Assembly: GCA_031400505.1 (NCBI GenBank)
Contig: JANNPZ010000079.1
Coordinates: 1 to 64,000, forward strand
Direction of reading: 5' to 3'
Length of the DNA: 64,000 nucleotides
DNA from: JAIYDJ01 sp031400505
GTDB lineage: Bacteria > Pseudomonadota > Alphaproteobacteria > Rhodobacterales > Rhodobacteraceae
Shown: piece after piece, positions 1-7,716 of the stretch
How the letters are laid out: each line of letters starts with the position of its first letter
How positions within the stretch are numbered: the first letter of the stretch is position 1
Translations under genes and position numbers: made by a program
The notes under the pieces: model-generated
Told to the model about the DNA's origin: nothing
The model's input: the letters and a program-made list of their open reading frames with translations, nothing else
Databases searched by the model: none

Positions 1-1281
1 CCCAACAAGGCCGATTGGCTGGACGGGCGCTGGAAGAACCTCGGCACCAAGGACCTCGACAATTACCAGCGCGGCGAAACCGCCGTCGCCCCGGCCACGC
101 TGGCCGAGGTGGGGGCCGCGCTGACCCGCGCCCCTGACGGGTTCGACCTGCACAAGACCCTGATCCGCCAGCTGGAATCAAAGCGCCAGATGCTCGCCAC
201 CGGCCAGGGCTTCGATTGGGCCACGGCCGAGGCGCTGGCCTTCGGGTCGCTCGCGACCGAAGGTTTCCCGGTCCGCCTGTCGGGTCAGGACTGCACGCGC
301 GGCACCTTCAGCCAGCGCCATTCCGCCTTCATCGACCAGTCCACCGAGGAACGGTATTACCCCCTCAACCACATCCGCGCCGGGCAGGCCCGGTATGAGG
401 TGATCGATTCCATGCTCTCGGAATATGCCGTGCTCGGGTTCGAGTATGGCTATTCCCTCGCCGAACCGAACGCGCTGGTGATGTGGGAGGCGCAGTTCGG
501 CGATTTCGCCAACGGCGCGCAGATCATGTTCGACCAGTTCATCAACTCGGGCGAAAGCAAATGGTTGCGGATGTCGGGCCTTGTCTGCTTGCTGCCGCAC
601 GGCTTCGAAGGTCAGGGGCCGGAACACTCGTCCGCCCGTCTGGAACGGTTCCTGCAAATGTCGGCGCATGACAACTGGATCGTGGCGAATTGCACGACGC
701 CGGCCAACTACTTCCACATCCTGCGCCGCCAGATGCACCGCGACTATCGCAAGCCCCTGATCCTGATGACGCCGAAATCGCTGCTGCGCCATCCGATGTG
801 CATCAGCGAGGCCGCGGATTTCCTCGACGGATCGACCTTCCACCGCGTGCTTTGGGATGATGCCGAACGCGGCCAGTCCAGCCTGACGCTGAACCCGGAT
901 GCAGATATCGCCCGTGTCGTGCTGTGTTCGGGCAAGGTCTATTTCGACCTTTTGGCCGAACGTGACGCGCGGGGGCAGACCGACACTTATCTGATGCGGG
1001 TGGAACAGCTTTACCCGACGCCCAAGAAGTCGCTGACAGCGGAGTTGGGCCGGTTCAAGGCGGCGGAATTCGTCTGGTGCCAGGAAGAGCCAAAGAACCA
1101 GGGTGCATGGACACAAATGGACCCAGAACTGGAGACCATCCTGACAGCGATCGGGGCGGATCACCCCCGCGCGCGCTATGCTGGCCGGGTCGCGTCGGCC
1201 TCGCCGGCGACGGGCCTTGCCAGCCGCCACAAGACCGAACAAGCTGCCTTGATCGCCGACGCCCTCGGCCCGCAAACCTGA
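1..1281 (+). CDS. sucA: 2-oxoglutarate dehydrogenase E1 component, C-terminal part (5' end outside window)
   Basis: Thiamine-diphosphate E1 subunit of the 2-oxoglutarate dehydrogenase complex, which decarboxylates 2-oxoglutarate and passes the succinyl group to the E2 lipoyl arm. The frame is open from base 1, reading PNKADWLDGRWKNL, through 426 codons to a TGA, so the N-terminal half lies upstream of the window. The visible part is the transketolase-like pyrimidine-binding and C-terminal domain; FSQRHSAFIDQ, FGDFANGAQIMFDQF and the EEPKNQGAW motif are family hallmarks. sucB follows 64 bases downstream, the usual operon order. The family assignment is firm; only the 5' end is missing. Confidence 0.96.
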   Translation, partial: PNKADWLDGRWKNLGTKDLDNYQRGETAVAPATLAEVGAALTRAPDGFDLHKTLIRQLESKRQMLATGQGFDWATAEALAFGSLATEGFPVRLSGQDCTRGTFSQRHSAFIDQSTEERYYPLNHIRAGQARYEVIDSMLSEYAVLGFEYGYSLAEPNALVMWEAQFGDFANGAQIMFDQFINSGESKWLRMSGLVCLLPHGFEGQGPEHSSARLERFLQMSAHDNWIVANCTTPANYFHILRRQMHRDYRKPLILMTPKSLLRHPMCISEAADFLDGSTFHRVLWDDAERGQSSLTLNPDADIARVVLCSGKVYFDLLAERDARGQTDTYLMRVEQLYPTPKKSLTAELGRFKAAEFVWCQEEPKNQGAWTQMDPELETILTAIGADHPRARYAGRVASASPATGLASRHKTEQAALIADALGPQT

Positions 1282-1345
1282 CCCTTTGCCGGGGTGCAAC
1301 GCCCCGGTCCAGACCCCCAAAGCGCGACCTGCGCAGGAGATCAAG

Positions 1346-2587
1346 ATGACCGACGTGATGGTGCCTTCCCTGGGCGAATCGGTGTCCGAAGCGACCGTAT
1401 CCACCTGGTTCAAGAAGCCGGGCGATGCGGTGAAGCAGGACGAAATGCTGTGCGAGCTGGAAACCGACAAGGTTTCGGTCGAAGTGCCCAGCCCGGTCAG
1501 CGGTGTGCTGGCCGAAATTCTGGCCCCCGAAGGCACCACGGTCGCGGCCAACGCCCGGCTTGCCATCGTGACCGAAGGGGCAATCGCCGCAGCGCCTGTC
1601 GCAGCCCCCGCCCCGGTCGCGGCCCCCTCTGCAACCGAAGCTGAGCGTGCGTCCTATGCCGCCGAAATCAAGGCCAAGACCAAAGACGTCGAAGACGCCC
1701 CTTCGGCCAAAAAGGCGATGGCCGAAGCCGGTCTTTCCGCCGATCAGGTCACCGGAACCGGCCGCGATGGCCGCGTGATGAAGGAAGACGTGGCGCGGGC
1801 CGTGGCAACTCCGGCCCAGGCTCCGATTGCTGCCCCCGCCCCTGCGCCGGTTGCCATTCCGCGCGCTCCGGTGCAAGCCTCTGACGCCGCCCGGGAAGAG
1901 CGTGTCAAGATGACAAGGCTGCGCGCCACCATCGCGCGGCGCCTGAAAGACGCACAGAACACCGCCGCCATGCTGACCACCTATAACGAGGTGGACATGT
2001 CCGGCATCATGGGACTTCGCAACGAATACAAGGACATGTTCGAGAAAAAGCACGGAGTCAAACTCGGCTTCATGTCGTTCTTCGTCAAGGCCTGCACCCA
2101 TGCCCTGAAGGAAGTGCCGGAAGTCAACGCCGAGATCGACGGCCAGGATGTGGTCTACAAGAACTACGTCCATATGGGCGTCGCCGTCGGTACGCCGAAC
2201 GGCCTTGTCGTCCCCGTGCTGCGCGATGCCGACCAGATGGGCTTTGCCGCCATCGAAAAGAAGATCGCCGAATTGGGCCTGCGCGCCCGCGACGGCAAGC
2301 TGACGATGGCCGAAATGCAGGGCGGCAGCTTTACCATCTCGAACGGCGGGGTTTACGGCTCGCTGATGTCCTCGCCGATCCTGAACCCGCCGCAATCGGG
2401 GATCTTGGGGATGCACAAGATCCAGGACCGCCCGGTGGTCGTCGCAGGCGCGATCGTGATCCGCCCGATGATGTATCTGGCACTCAGCTACGATCACCGC
2501 ATCGTTGACGGCAAAGGCGCCGTGACCTTCCTCGTCCGGGTGAAAGAGGCGCTGGAAGACCCGCGCCGGTTGCTGATGGATTTGTGA
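1346..2587 (+). CDS. sucB: dihydrolipoyl succinyltransferase, E2 of 2-oxoglutarate dehydrogenase
   Basis: E2 core enzyme that transfers succinyl from lipoyl-lysine to CoA. The 413-residue protein has an N-terminal lipoyl domain with the lipoyl lysine in ETDKVSVEVPSP (K42), an Ala/Pro-rich linker, a peripheral-subunit-binding domain around residues 115-150 (GTGRDGRVMKEDV), a second Ala/Pro linker, and the acyltransferase domain ending with SYDHRIVDG, which holds the catalytic His. I chose ATG 1346 over the more upstream 1286 because AGGAGA lies just before it and the protein then begins MTDVMVPSLGES, as in the family. The length is normal. Confidence 0.96.
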   Translation: MTDVMVPSLGESVSEATVSTWFKKPGDAVKQDEMLCELETDKVSVEVPSPVSGVLAEILAPEGTTVAANARLAIVTEGAIAAAPVAAPAPVAAPSATEAERASYAAEIKAKTKDVEDAPSAKKAMAEAGLSADQVTGTGRDGRVMKEDVARAVATPAQAPIAAPAPAPVAIPRAPVQASDAAREERVKMTRLRATIARRLKDAQNTAAMLTTYNEVDMSGIMGLRNEYKDMFEKKHGVKLGFMSFFVKACTHALKEVPEVNAEIDGQDVVYKNYVHMGVAVGTPNGLVVPVLRDADQMGFAAIEKKIAELGLRARDGKLTMAEMQGGSFTISNGGVYGSLMSSPILNPPQSGILGMHKIQDRPVVVAGAIVIRPMMYLALSYDHRIVDGKGAVTFLVRVKEALEDPRRLLMDL

Positions 2588-2595
2588 GAATTGCT

Positions 2596-3027
2596 ATGGA
2601 CCTCAAAGATTTCATCAAAGAGACGATCTCTGGAATCGTAAACGCTACAAAAGAGCTTCAACAGGAATTTGAATCGGAAGGCGTGGTTGTCAATCCTCCA
2701 GTATCACTGAAAGAGCGCGATTTATACGAGCACGAAGAAAAGGGGCATCGCTACCGTCGCGTTGAAGTTATCGAATTTGACGTTGCCGTGACCGCGGCTT
2801 CAACAAGCGCCGGTGAGGCAAAGGCTGGTTTGCGCATTTTCTCTGCGGAAGCTGGAATTGATGGTAGGCATTCTCGCAACAACGAAGAAGTGAGCCGGGT
2901 CCGTTTTGCAATCCCGATCGTTCTTTCGCCTGCGGGCGTAGAAACCCGGAACAAAGCAGCAGCTGATGCTCAGAGTAGAAAGGACAGCCAAGTGACTGTC
3001 CGACATACACCTCGAAAGGTTTATTAG
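2596..3027 (+). CDS. small protein of unrecognised function, resembling the Trypco2-type domain
   Basis: 143 residues, soluble, no signal peptide or membrane segment. It starts MDLKDFIKETISGIVN and has a central stretch, VIEFDVAVTAASTS to VSRVRFAIPIVLSP, whose layout (short helix, then a beta-rich core with SRNNEEVSRVRF) recalls the trypsin-co-occurring domain 2 class of accessory proteins. That resemblance is from memory and not proven. ATG 2596 is preferred; a GTG at 2584 overlapping the sucB stop is the alternative. Base and codon use (AAA, GAA, ATT, many A/T third positions) differ sharply from sucB and lpd, suggesting recent acquisition. It sits co-directionally inside the suc-lpd cluster, so it may be co-transcribed. 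Confidence 0.7.
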   Translation: MDLKDFIKETISGIVNATKELQQEFESEGVVVNPPVSLKERDLYEHEEKGHRYRRVEVIEFDVAVTAASTSAGEAKAGLRIFSAEAGIDGRHSRNNEEVSRVRFAIPIVLSPAGVETRNKAAADAQSRKDSQVTVRHTPRKVY

Positions 3028-3036
3028 GGACCACTT

Positions 3037-3432
3037 ATGACCCCCGAACTCACCACCCTGGCCCTCGCGGGCCTCCTGCAAGCCGCCCAGTTCGCCCTGT
3101 TCGCCATCCCGGCCAACATGGAGCTTGGCATAGGCTACACCTCCTCCCCCCGCGACCGCGCGCCGTCGCGCCAACTCAGCCAGACCACCGCCCGCCTGCA
3201 GCGCGCGCTGAACAACCATTTCGAGGCGCTGATCCTGTTCACCCTCGCCGTGGTGGTGGTGACGCTTGGCCAGCAGTCCGACACCACCACCCGGACCGCC
3301 GCCTGGGTCTACCTTGTTGCCCGCGTCCTTTATGTCCCCGCCTATGCTTACGGCTGGCGGCCCTGGCGTTCGGCAATCTGGTTTGCAGGATTTCTTGCAA
3401 CCATGGTCATGATCGTCGCCGCCCTGATCTGA
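3037..3432 (+). CDS. MAPEG family membrane protein
   Basis: 131 residues with about four hydrophobic segments, at roughly residues 5-25, 65-82, 88-105 and 113-131. The pattern ARLQRALNNHFEALILF followed by ARVLYVPAYAYGWRPWRS is typical of membrane-associated proteins of eicosanoid and glutathione metabolism (MAPEG), which in bacteria are mostly of unknown substrate. It starts at an ATG 9 bases after the preceding stop, and lpd follows 79 bases later. A MAPEG gene between sucB and lpd is, as I recall, common in Rhodobacterales, so its presence here is ancestral while the gene before it looks inserted. The family call is good; the reaction is unknown. Confidence 0.85.
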   Translation: MTPELTTLALAGLLQAAQFALFAIPANMELGIGYTSSPRDRAPSRQLSQTTARLQRALNNHFEALILFTLAVVVVTLGQQSDTTTRTAAWVYLVARVLYVPAYAYGWRPWRSAIWFAGFLATMVMIVAALI

Positions 3433-3438
3433 TTTGTA

Positions 3439-3466
3439 TGCACGGGGGGTGCACAGGGGGTGCACA
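3439..3466. repeat. 11-bp tandem direct repeat in front of lpd
   Basis: GGGGGTGCACA occurs twice in direct succession (3445-3455 and 3456-3466), and a further TGCAC lies 11 bases upstream at 3439. TGCAC units therefore recur at 3439, 3450 and 3461, one helical turn apart, each of the last two inside a GTGCAC palindrome. The repeat lies in the 79-base spacer between the MAPEG gene and lpd. It could be a protein-binding array or simple slippage; no regulator can be assigned. Confidence 0.6.
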
Positions 3467-3511
3467 GCCGGTGTAGAGCTTGGACAAGCCCCGAAACGAA
3501 GGAACCGACCG

Positions 3512-4897
3512 ATGGCAAGCTTTGACGTGATCATCCTTGGCGCTGGCCCCGGCGGCTATGTCTGCGCCATCCGCTGTGCGCAACTGGGCCTGAAAGTGGC
3601 CGTGGTCGAGGGGCGCGAGACGCTGGGCGGCACCTGCTTGAACATCGGCTGCATCCCGTCCAAGGCGCTGTTGCACGCCAGCCATTCCTATCACGAAGTG
3701 CATGAAAACTTTGCGAAAATGGGCCTGATCGGGGGGGCGCCGACCATCGATTGGGACAAGATGAAGGCCTACAAGCAGGACGTTGTGAACGGCAACACCA
3801 AGGGCATCGAGTTTCTGTTCAAGAAGAACAAGGTGACCTGGCTCAAGGGCTGGGGCTCGATCCCGGCAGCGGGTCAGGTTAAAGTCGGCGATGAGGTTCA
3901 CGAGGCGAAAAACATCGTGATTGCAACGGGTTCCGAGCCGTCAAGCTTGCCCGGCGTCACCGTTGACGAACAGGTCGTCGTCACCTCTACCGGCGCGCTG
4001 ACCCTGCCCGCGATCCCGAAAACCATGGTGGTGATCGGGGCCGGGGTGATCGGTCTGGAGATAGGCTCGGTCTATGCCCGGCTTGGCACAAAAGTGACAG
4101 TGGTCGAATACCTCGACGCCATCACCCCCGGCATGGACGCCGAAGTGGCCAAGGCGTTTCAGAAAATCCTTACAAAACAAGGGTTCAAGTTCATCCTCGG
4201 CGCCGCCGTCCAGGGTGTTGAAACCTCTGCCGCAGGGGCCAAAGTCACCTACAAGTCGCGCAAAACCGACGCGATTGACACGCTTGACTCAGATGTCGTG
4301 CTCGTGGCTACGGGCCGCAAACCTTACACCACCGGACTGGGACTGGAGGCTCTGGGCGTCGAAATGCTGCCGCGCGGCCAAATCAAGACGGATAATTTTT
4401 CAACCAATATCAAAGGTTTGTTTGCGATCGGAGACGCGATTGTCGGCCCGATGCTGGCCCACAAAGCCGAAGACGAAGGCATGGCACTGGCAGAGATCCT
4501 CACCGGCAAGCACGGGCACGTCAACTACGCGGCCATCCCCGGCGTGATCTATACCGCCCCTGAACTGGCGAATGTCGGGGCCAGCGAAGAACAACTCAAA
4601 GAACAGGGCATCGCGTACAAAGTCGGCAAATTCCCCTTCATGGGCAACGCACGGGCAAAAACTGTGTTTCAGGCCGACGGTTTTGTCAAAATGCTGGCCG
4701 ACGCCACCACCGACCGCATCCTTGGCTGCCACATCATCGGCCCGGGCGCTGGCGATCTTATCCACGAAGTCTGCGTTGCAATGGAATTCGGCGCTTCGGC
4801 ACAAGATCTTGCCCTCACCTCCCACGCACACCCCACTTACAGCGAAGCCGTGCGCGAAGCGGCGCTTGCTTGCGGCGATGGAGCAATCCACGCCTAG
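3512..4897 (+). CDS. lpd: dihydrolipoyl dehydrogenase, E3
   Basis: FAD enzyme that reoxidises dihydrolipoamide with NAD+ for the 2-oxo acid dehydrogenase complexes. The 461-residue protein has the FAD-binding GAGPGG near the N-terminus, the redox disulfide in GGTCLNIGCIPSK (C42, C47), an NAD Rossmann motif VIGAGVIGLEIGSV, the second FAD motif GLFAIGDAIVGPMLAHKAEDEG, and the C-terminal HAHPTYSEAVREAAL that carries the His-Glu pair. I chose ATG 3512, giving MASFDVIILGAGPGG with GAAGGA upstream, over an extended frame from 3434. As the last gene of the suc cluster it most likely serves SucAB. Confidence 0.96.
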   Translation: MASFDVIILGAGPGGYVCAIRCAQLGLKVAVVEGRETLGGTCLNIGCIPSKALLHASHSYHEVHENFAKMGLIGGAPTIDWDKMKAYKQDVVNGNTKGIEFLFKKNKVTWLKGWGSIPAAGQVKVGDEVHEAKNIVIATGSEPSSLPGVTVDEQVVVTSTGALTLPAIPKTMVVIGAGVIGLEIGSVYARLGTKVTVVEYLDAITPGMDAEVAKAFQKILTKQGFKFILGAAVQGVETSAAGAKVTYKSRKTDAIDTLDSDVVLVATGRKPYTTGLGLEALGVEMLPRGQIKTDNFSTNIKGLFAIGDAIVGPMLAHKAEDEGMALAEILTGKHGHVNYAAIPGVIYTAPELANVGASEEQLKEQGIAYKVGKFPFMGNARAKTVFQADGFVKMLADATTDRILGCHIIGPGAGDLIHEVCVAMEFGASAQDLALTSHAHPTYSEAVREAALACGDGAIHA

Positions 4898-4898
4898 G

Positions 4899-4941
4899 CC
4901 CTGACCGCGCGGTTGCCCCGCTGCCCCAGTGCCGGTCAGGG
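4899..4941 (+). terminator. hairpin just after lpd, possible terminator
   Basis: CCCTGACCG (4899-4907) pairs perfectly with CGGTCAGGG (4933-4941) around a 25-base loop, beginning two bases after the lpd stop. There is no T run after it, so it is only a possible terminator or mRNA-stabilising stem. Confidence 0.4.
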
Positions 4942-5617
4942 TATCGTCCGCTTCGGATGATGCCGATTTCGGGGGTGCGGGCGCAGCGTCGAGCATGGCT
5001 GCTTTCCCTTGATGCCAAGAAGCCTCCGATCCTTCAAGAAGCCGACGGGACCGGATCTATTGCCTGCGCCGGTTGCCGACACGCCCCTCGTCGCATGGAT
5101 TTGGGCTCACGAGCCTCCGTTCGGTATCACCCAGTCCAACGAGGGCAAGCGGGTGTTCGGTTGCGCAAGAAATCACCGAACACGGCCGAGGAAAAAGGAA
5201 ACGCAAGTCACATGCGGCAATCGCCTGCGCTGTCGAAGAACCACTACATTTCAAAGCATTGCCGACTACTACTGAACTCTGATTCTTGGCCATCACACCG
5301 CCAAACGATGTATAGAAATCCGTGCTTTGTGCCTGCAACTGCCGGCCACGGTCGCATCGGGCGTCTGGGGCAACCAAACGGCATACTGATCCGTCTTACC
5401 CGCAATCTCATGGCAACCAGCGATCTGTTGCCAGGAAAACTCAACGGGGTGCGGTCAAACCTGACACCAACAAAGTACTTTCAAAATCATCTGTTCAATA
5501 GTATCCCACGGGGGTGCGGCGGTGTGAAACCCCCGCTTTTGCCACAAGGATCGTCCAGCGCAAGCATGCTCGGCCATCCGACAGGCAACACGCAAGCCGA
5601 GAGTTTCCGAGACCGCT
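4942..5617. other. gap without a recognisable gene
   Basis: About 680 bases between lpd and the convergent GntR gene. The open frames here (for example 5057-5377 minus and 4870-5814 plus) give low-complexity, Cys/Arg-rich translations without family features. The part around 5200-5500 is clearly richer in A and T than its neighbours. It may hold a decayed gene; I see no RNA gene, inverted terminal repeat or transposase fragment in it. Confidence 0.5.
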
Positions 5618-6268
5618 TCACCCCGCCAAATGCCGCAAGCCTTGCGTCACGTCGGTGCGCACGGCCAGCCGCAACCCCGGCTCGTCTCCCGCGCGCAGTG
5701 CTGCCAGAATTACCCGGTGATGATGAGGCATTTCACGACGACGCAGCTTGTCGTAAAGCGCCCGCATGGTCGGGCCCAGTTGCAGCCAGACCGTCTCGCA
5801 CATCGCGAGCATAGCGGGCGTCTGTGCGCGCAGATACAACGTTCTGTGAAACTCAAGGTTCGTGCGCAGATAGGCGACCGCATCATGGCTTGCGACAGCC
5901 TCTTGATTGGCGGAATTGATTGCCGTCAACCGGTCGATCAACGCGAAATGCGCCCGTGGTAAGGCCCTTGATGCCATTTCAGGTTCCAACATCGCCCGGA
6001 TCGCGGCCAATTCCTCTATCCGCTCGGGAGACAGCGCGGGCGTCGAGATGCGCCCCGATGACGATAGAGTAAGCGCACCTTCCGCCACCAACCGCCGCAC
6101 CGCTTCGCGGGCAGGTGTCATCGACAGACCGAATTGTGCGCCAAGCCCTCGCAGCGTCAACGCCTGCCCCGGTGCCAACTCGCCATGCATGACCTGCTGG
6201 CGCAACGTCCGGTAGACCCGCTCATGGGCGGCTGAATTCGGATCGGGAAGGCGGGCAGGCAACACCAT
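5618..6268 (-). CDS. GntR-family transcriptional regulator, FadR/FCD type
   Basis: 216 residues. The N-terminal winged helix-turn-helix (residues about 12-75) includes VYRTLRQQVMHGEL and LGLSMTPAREAVRRL-like text, and the all-helical FCD ligand domain (about 80-215) includes NLEFHRTLY and HHHRVILAALRAGD, whose His residues fit the metal site of FCD regulators. Such proteins usually repress a catabolic or transport gene in response to a small organic acid. No catabolic operon is adjacent: upstream on the same strand, 30 bases away, is a metallopeptidase gene, and downstream is the empty gap. The target and ligand are therefore unknown. Confidence 0.9.
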   Translation of the reverse strand: MVLPARLPDPNSAAHERVYRTLRQQVMHGELAPGQALTLRGLGAQFGLSMTPAREAVRRLVAEGALTLSSSGRISTPALSPERIEELAAIRAMLEPEMASRALPRAHFALIDRLTAINSANQEAVASHDAVAYLRTNLEFHRTLYLRAQTPAMLAMCETVWLQLGPTMRALYDKLRRREMPHHHRVILAALRAGDEPGLRLAVRTDVTQGLRHLAG

Positions 6269-6298
6269 ACGCTACCCAACATCGCGCGGCGTCATCGG

Positions 6299-6988
6299 TC
6301 AATCCCCACCAAACTGCAATGCATGCAGCGCCTGTCCCTGGGCGTGCAACCAGGCCCTTTGCTTCTGCCAATCGGGATGGACTTTCGCAACGGTGCTCCA
6401 GAATGCCGCCGAATGGTTCATCTGCACCAGATGCGCAACCTCATGTGCAGCGACATAGGACAGCACCGAAGGCGGTGCCAGAATCAACCGCCAGGAATAC
6501 ATCAACCCGCCTGACGCCGAGCACGACCCCCAGCGACTGCGGGTGTCACGCAGCGTGATCCGGTTGAATTCCACGCCAAGCAGACCGGCATAGTGATGTG
6601 ACGCCGCCATCAATCGCGCCCGTGCCTGAGCTTTCAGAAAACCGGCCACGTGCGCGCCGGCCTGCGCCGGATCCCCAGGCACCACCATCACCGTGCCCGC
6701 AACCCGCACCCCGCGCCCCGGGCCTGACACCAGCGTCAGCATCTGCCCCTCGACCGGCAGAACAGTGCCGATCCCGACGACTGCAGGCAGTGCCATGCGC
6801 GCCAATGCAGCCCGCAGCCAGCCCTCTTGCGCCTTGGCAAAGGCCATGGCCTCTGCCTCGCGCGCGCGCAGCGGCAACGACAGCGTGACCCTCCCGTCCA
6901 GACTGCTGACCCGCAGACTGAAGCGTTTGGACCGGGCGGACCGGCGCAAGGTGATGTCAACGGGCGGAGGGCCGGGCAAGACGGGCAT
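6299..6988 (-). CDS. YgjP-type M48-like metallopeptidase (DUF45)
   Basis: 229 residues. The zinc motif HEVAHLVQMNH gives ligands H182, H186 and probably H192 with the catalytic E183. RDTRSRWGSCSASGGLMYSWRL, in pieces, is the hallmark segment of the YgjP/DUF45 family, and the end has the HPDWQKQRAWL type tail. There is no signal peptide, so the protein is probably cytoplasmic; substrates in this family are not known. The chosen ATG 6988 gives MPVLPGPPPVDITLRRSARSK; longer frames to 7012 or 7069 are possible but run into the divergent promoter region. It is divergent from the TIGR02300 gene. Confidence 0.88.
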   Translation of the reverse strand: MPVLPGPPPVDITLRRSARSKRFSLRVSSLDGRVTLSLPLRAREAEAMAFAKAQEGWLRAALARMALPAVVGIGTVLPVEGQMLTLVSGPGRGVRVAGTVMVVPGDPAQAGAHVAGFLKAQARARLMAASHHYAGLLGVEFNRITLRDTRSRWGSCSASGGLMYSWRLILAPPSVLSYVAAHEVAHLVQMNHSAAFWSTVAKVHPDWQKQRAWLHAQGQALHALQFGGD

Positions 6989-7105
6989 GGCACGAGCATA
7001 GTCAGACCGCATCAGAGCTACAAGAACCGCAAAGGGTTTGACACTCCGCAACGGCTGTGGCACCCACACAGCCTATCTTTTGTTCGTCTTGAAAAAGGGA
7101 CCGCC

Positions 7106-7441
7106 ATGCCCAATCCCGAATGGGGCACCAAGCGTATCTGCCCGACCACCGGCAAACGCTTCTACGACCTGAACCGCACCCCGATCATCAGCCCCTACAG
7201 CGGCGAGGTGGTTGATATCGAAGTGGCCCGTCGCAAGATGGCAGCCTCCGTCATTGCCCGCGTCGTGCCCGAAAAAGATGACACCGTTCTGGTGGATGAC
7301 ATCGACGGCGAGGATGAACTGCTGGAAACCGGCGTTGCCGACGATACCGAGTTGGATGACGATCTGCTGGAAGAGGACGCCGACGACAGCGTCTCGCTGG
7401 ACGATCTGGCCGATGTGGCCGGCGACGAGGAAGAACCATAA
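7106..7441 (+). CDS. TIGR02300 family protein (FYDLN acid domain)
   Basis: 111 residues starting MPNPEWGTKRICPTTGKRFYDLN, with the diagnostic FYDLN motif at residues 19-23 and a C-terminal half that is almost entirely Asp, Glu, Val and Leu, giving a very acidic tail. The N-terminal CPTTG looks like half of a zinc-ribbon-like motif. The family is conserved in alphaproteobacteria and its function is not established. ATG 7106 is preceded by AAAAAGGGA, a good ribosome-binding site, while longer frames read through the divergent promoter region. tRNA-Ala lies 125 bases downstream on the same strand. Confidence 0.92.
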   Translation: MPNPEWGTKRICPTTGKRFYDLNRTPIISPYSGEVVDIEVARRKMAASVIARVVPEKDDTVLVDDIDGEDELLETGVADDTELDDDLLEEDADDSVSLDDLADVAGDEEEP

Positions 7442-7566
7442 GCGCAGCACAGGCGGGGGAATCGCCGGGATTGGCCGCATCTTTTTGCTTGCATCCCCCC
7501 GCCCCCCCCCCCTACACACTGCGTCACGGCGTGCCCAGCGTCGGTCAGCGGAAACGCTCGAAAATT

Positions 7567-7642
<76 letters not shown>

Positions 7643-7716
7643 AAATCCCTCCTGCAAGTAGTCGCCCGATCAGGCTGACAGGCCTAACCGGGCATATGTT
7701 GCGGATTGGTTTGCCG

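Noticed and set aside
178..1566. A 462-codon open frame on the minus strand
   Set aside because: It covers the antisense of sucA and the sucB start, with Arg-rich composition and no family features.
3439..3466. CRISPR-like or mobile element repeats
   Set aside because: The units are 11 bases, only two full copies, without spacers. No cas genes or transposases are in the window.
4870..5814. A 314-codon plus-strand frame after lpd
   Set aside because: It starts within lpd, runs through the gap and into the antisense of the GntR gene, with low-complexity, Pro/Arg/Ser-rich translation.
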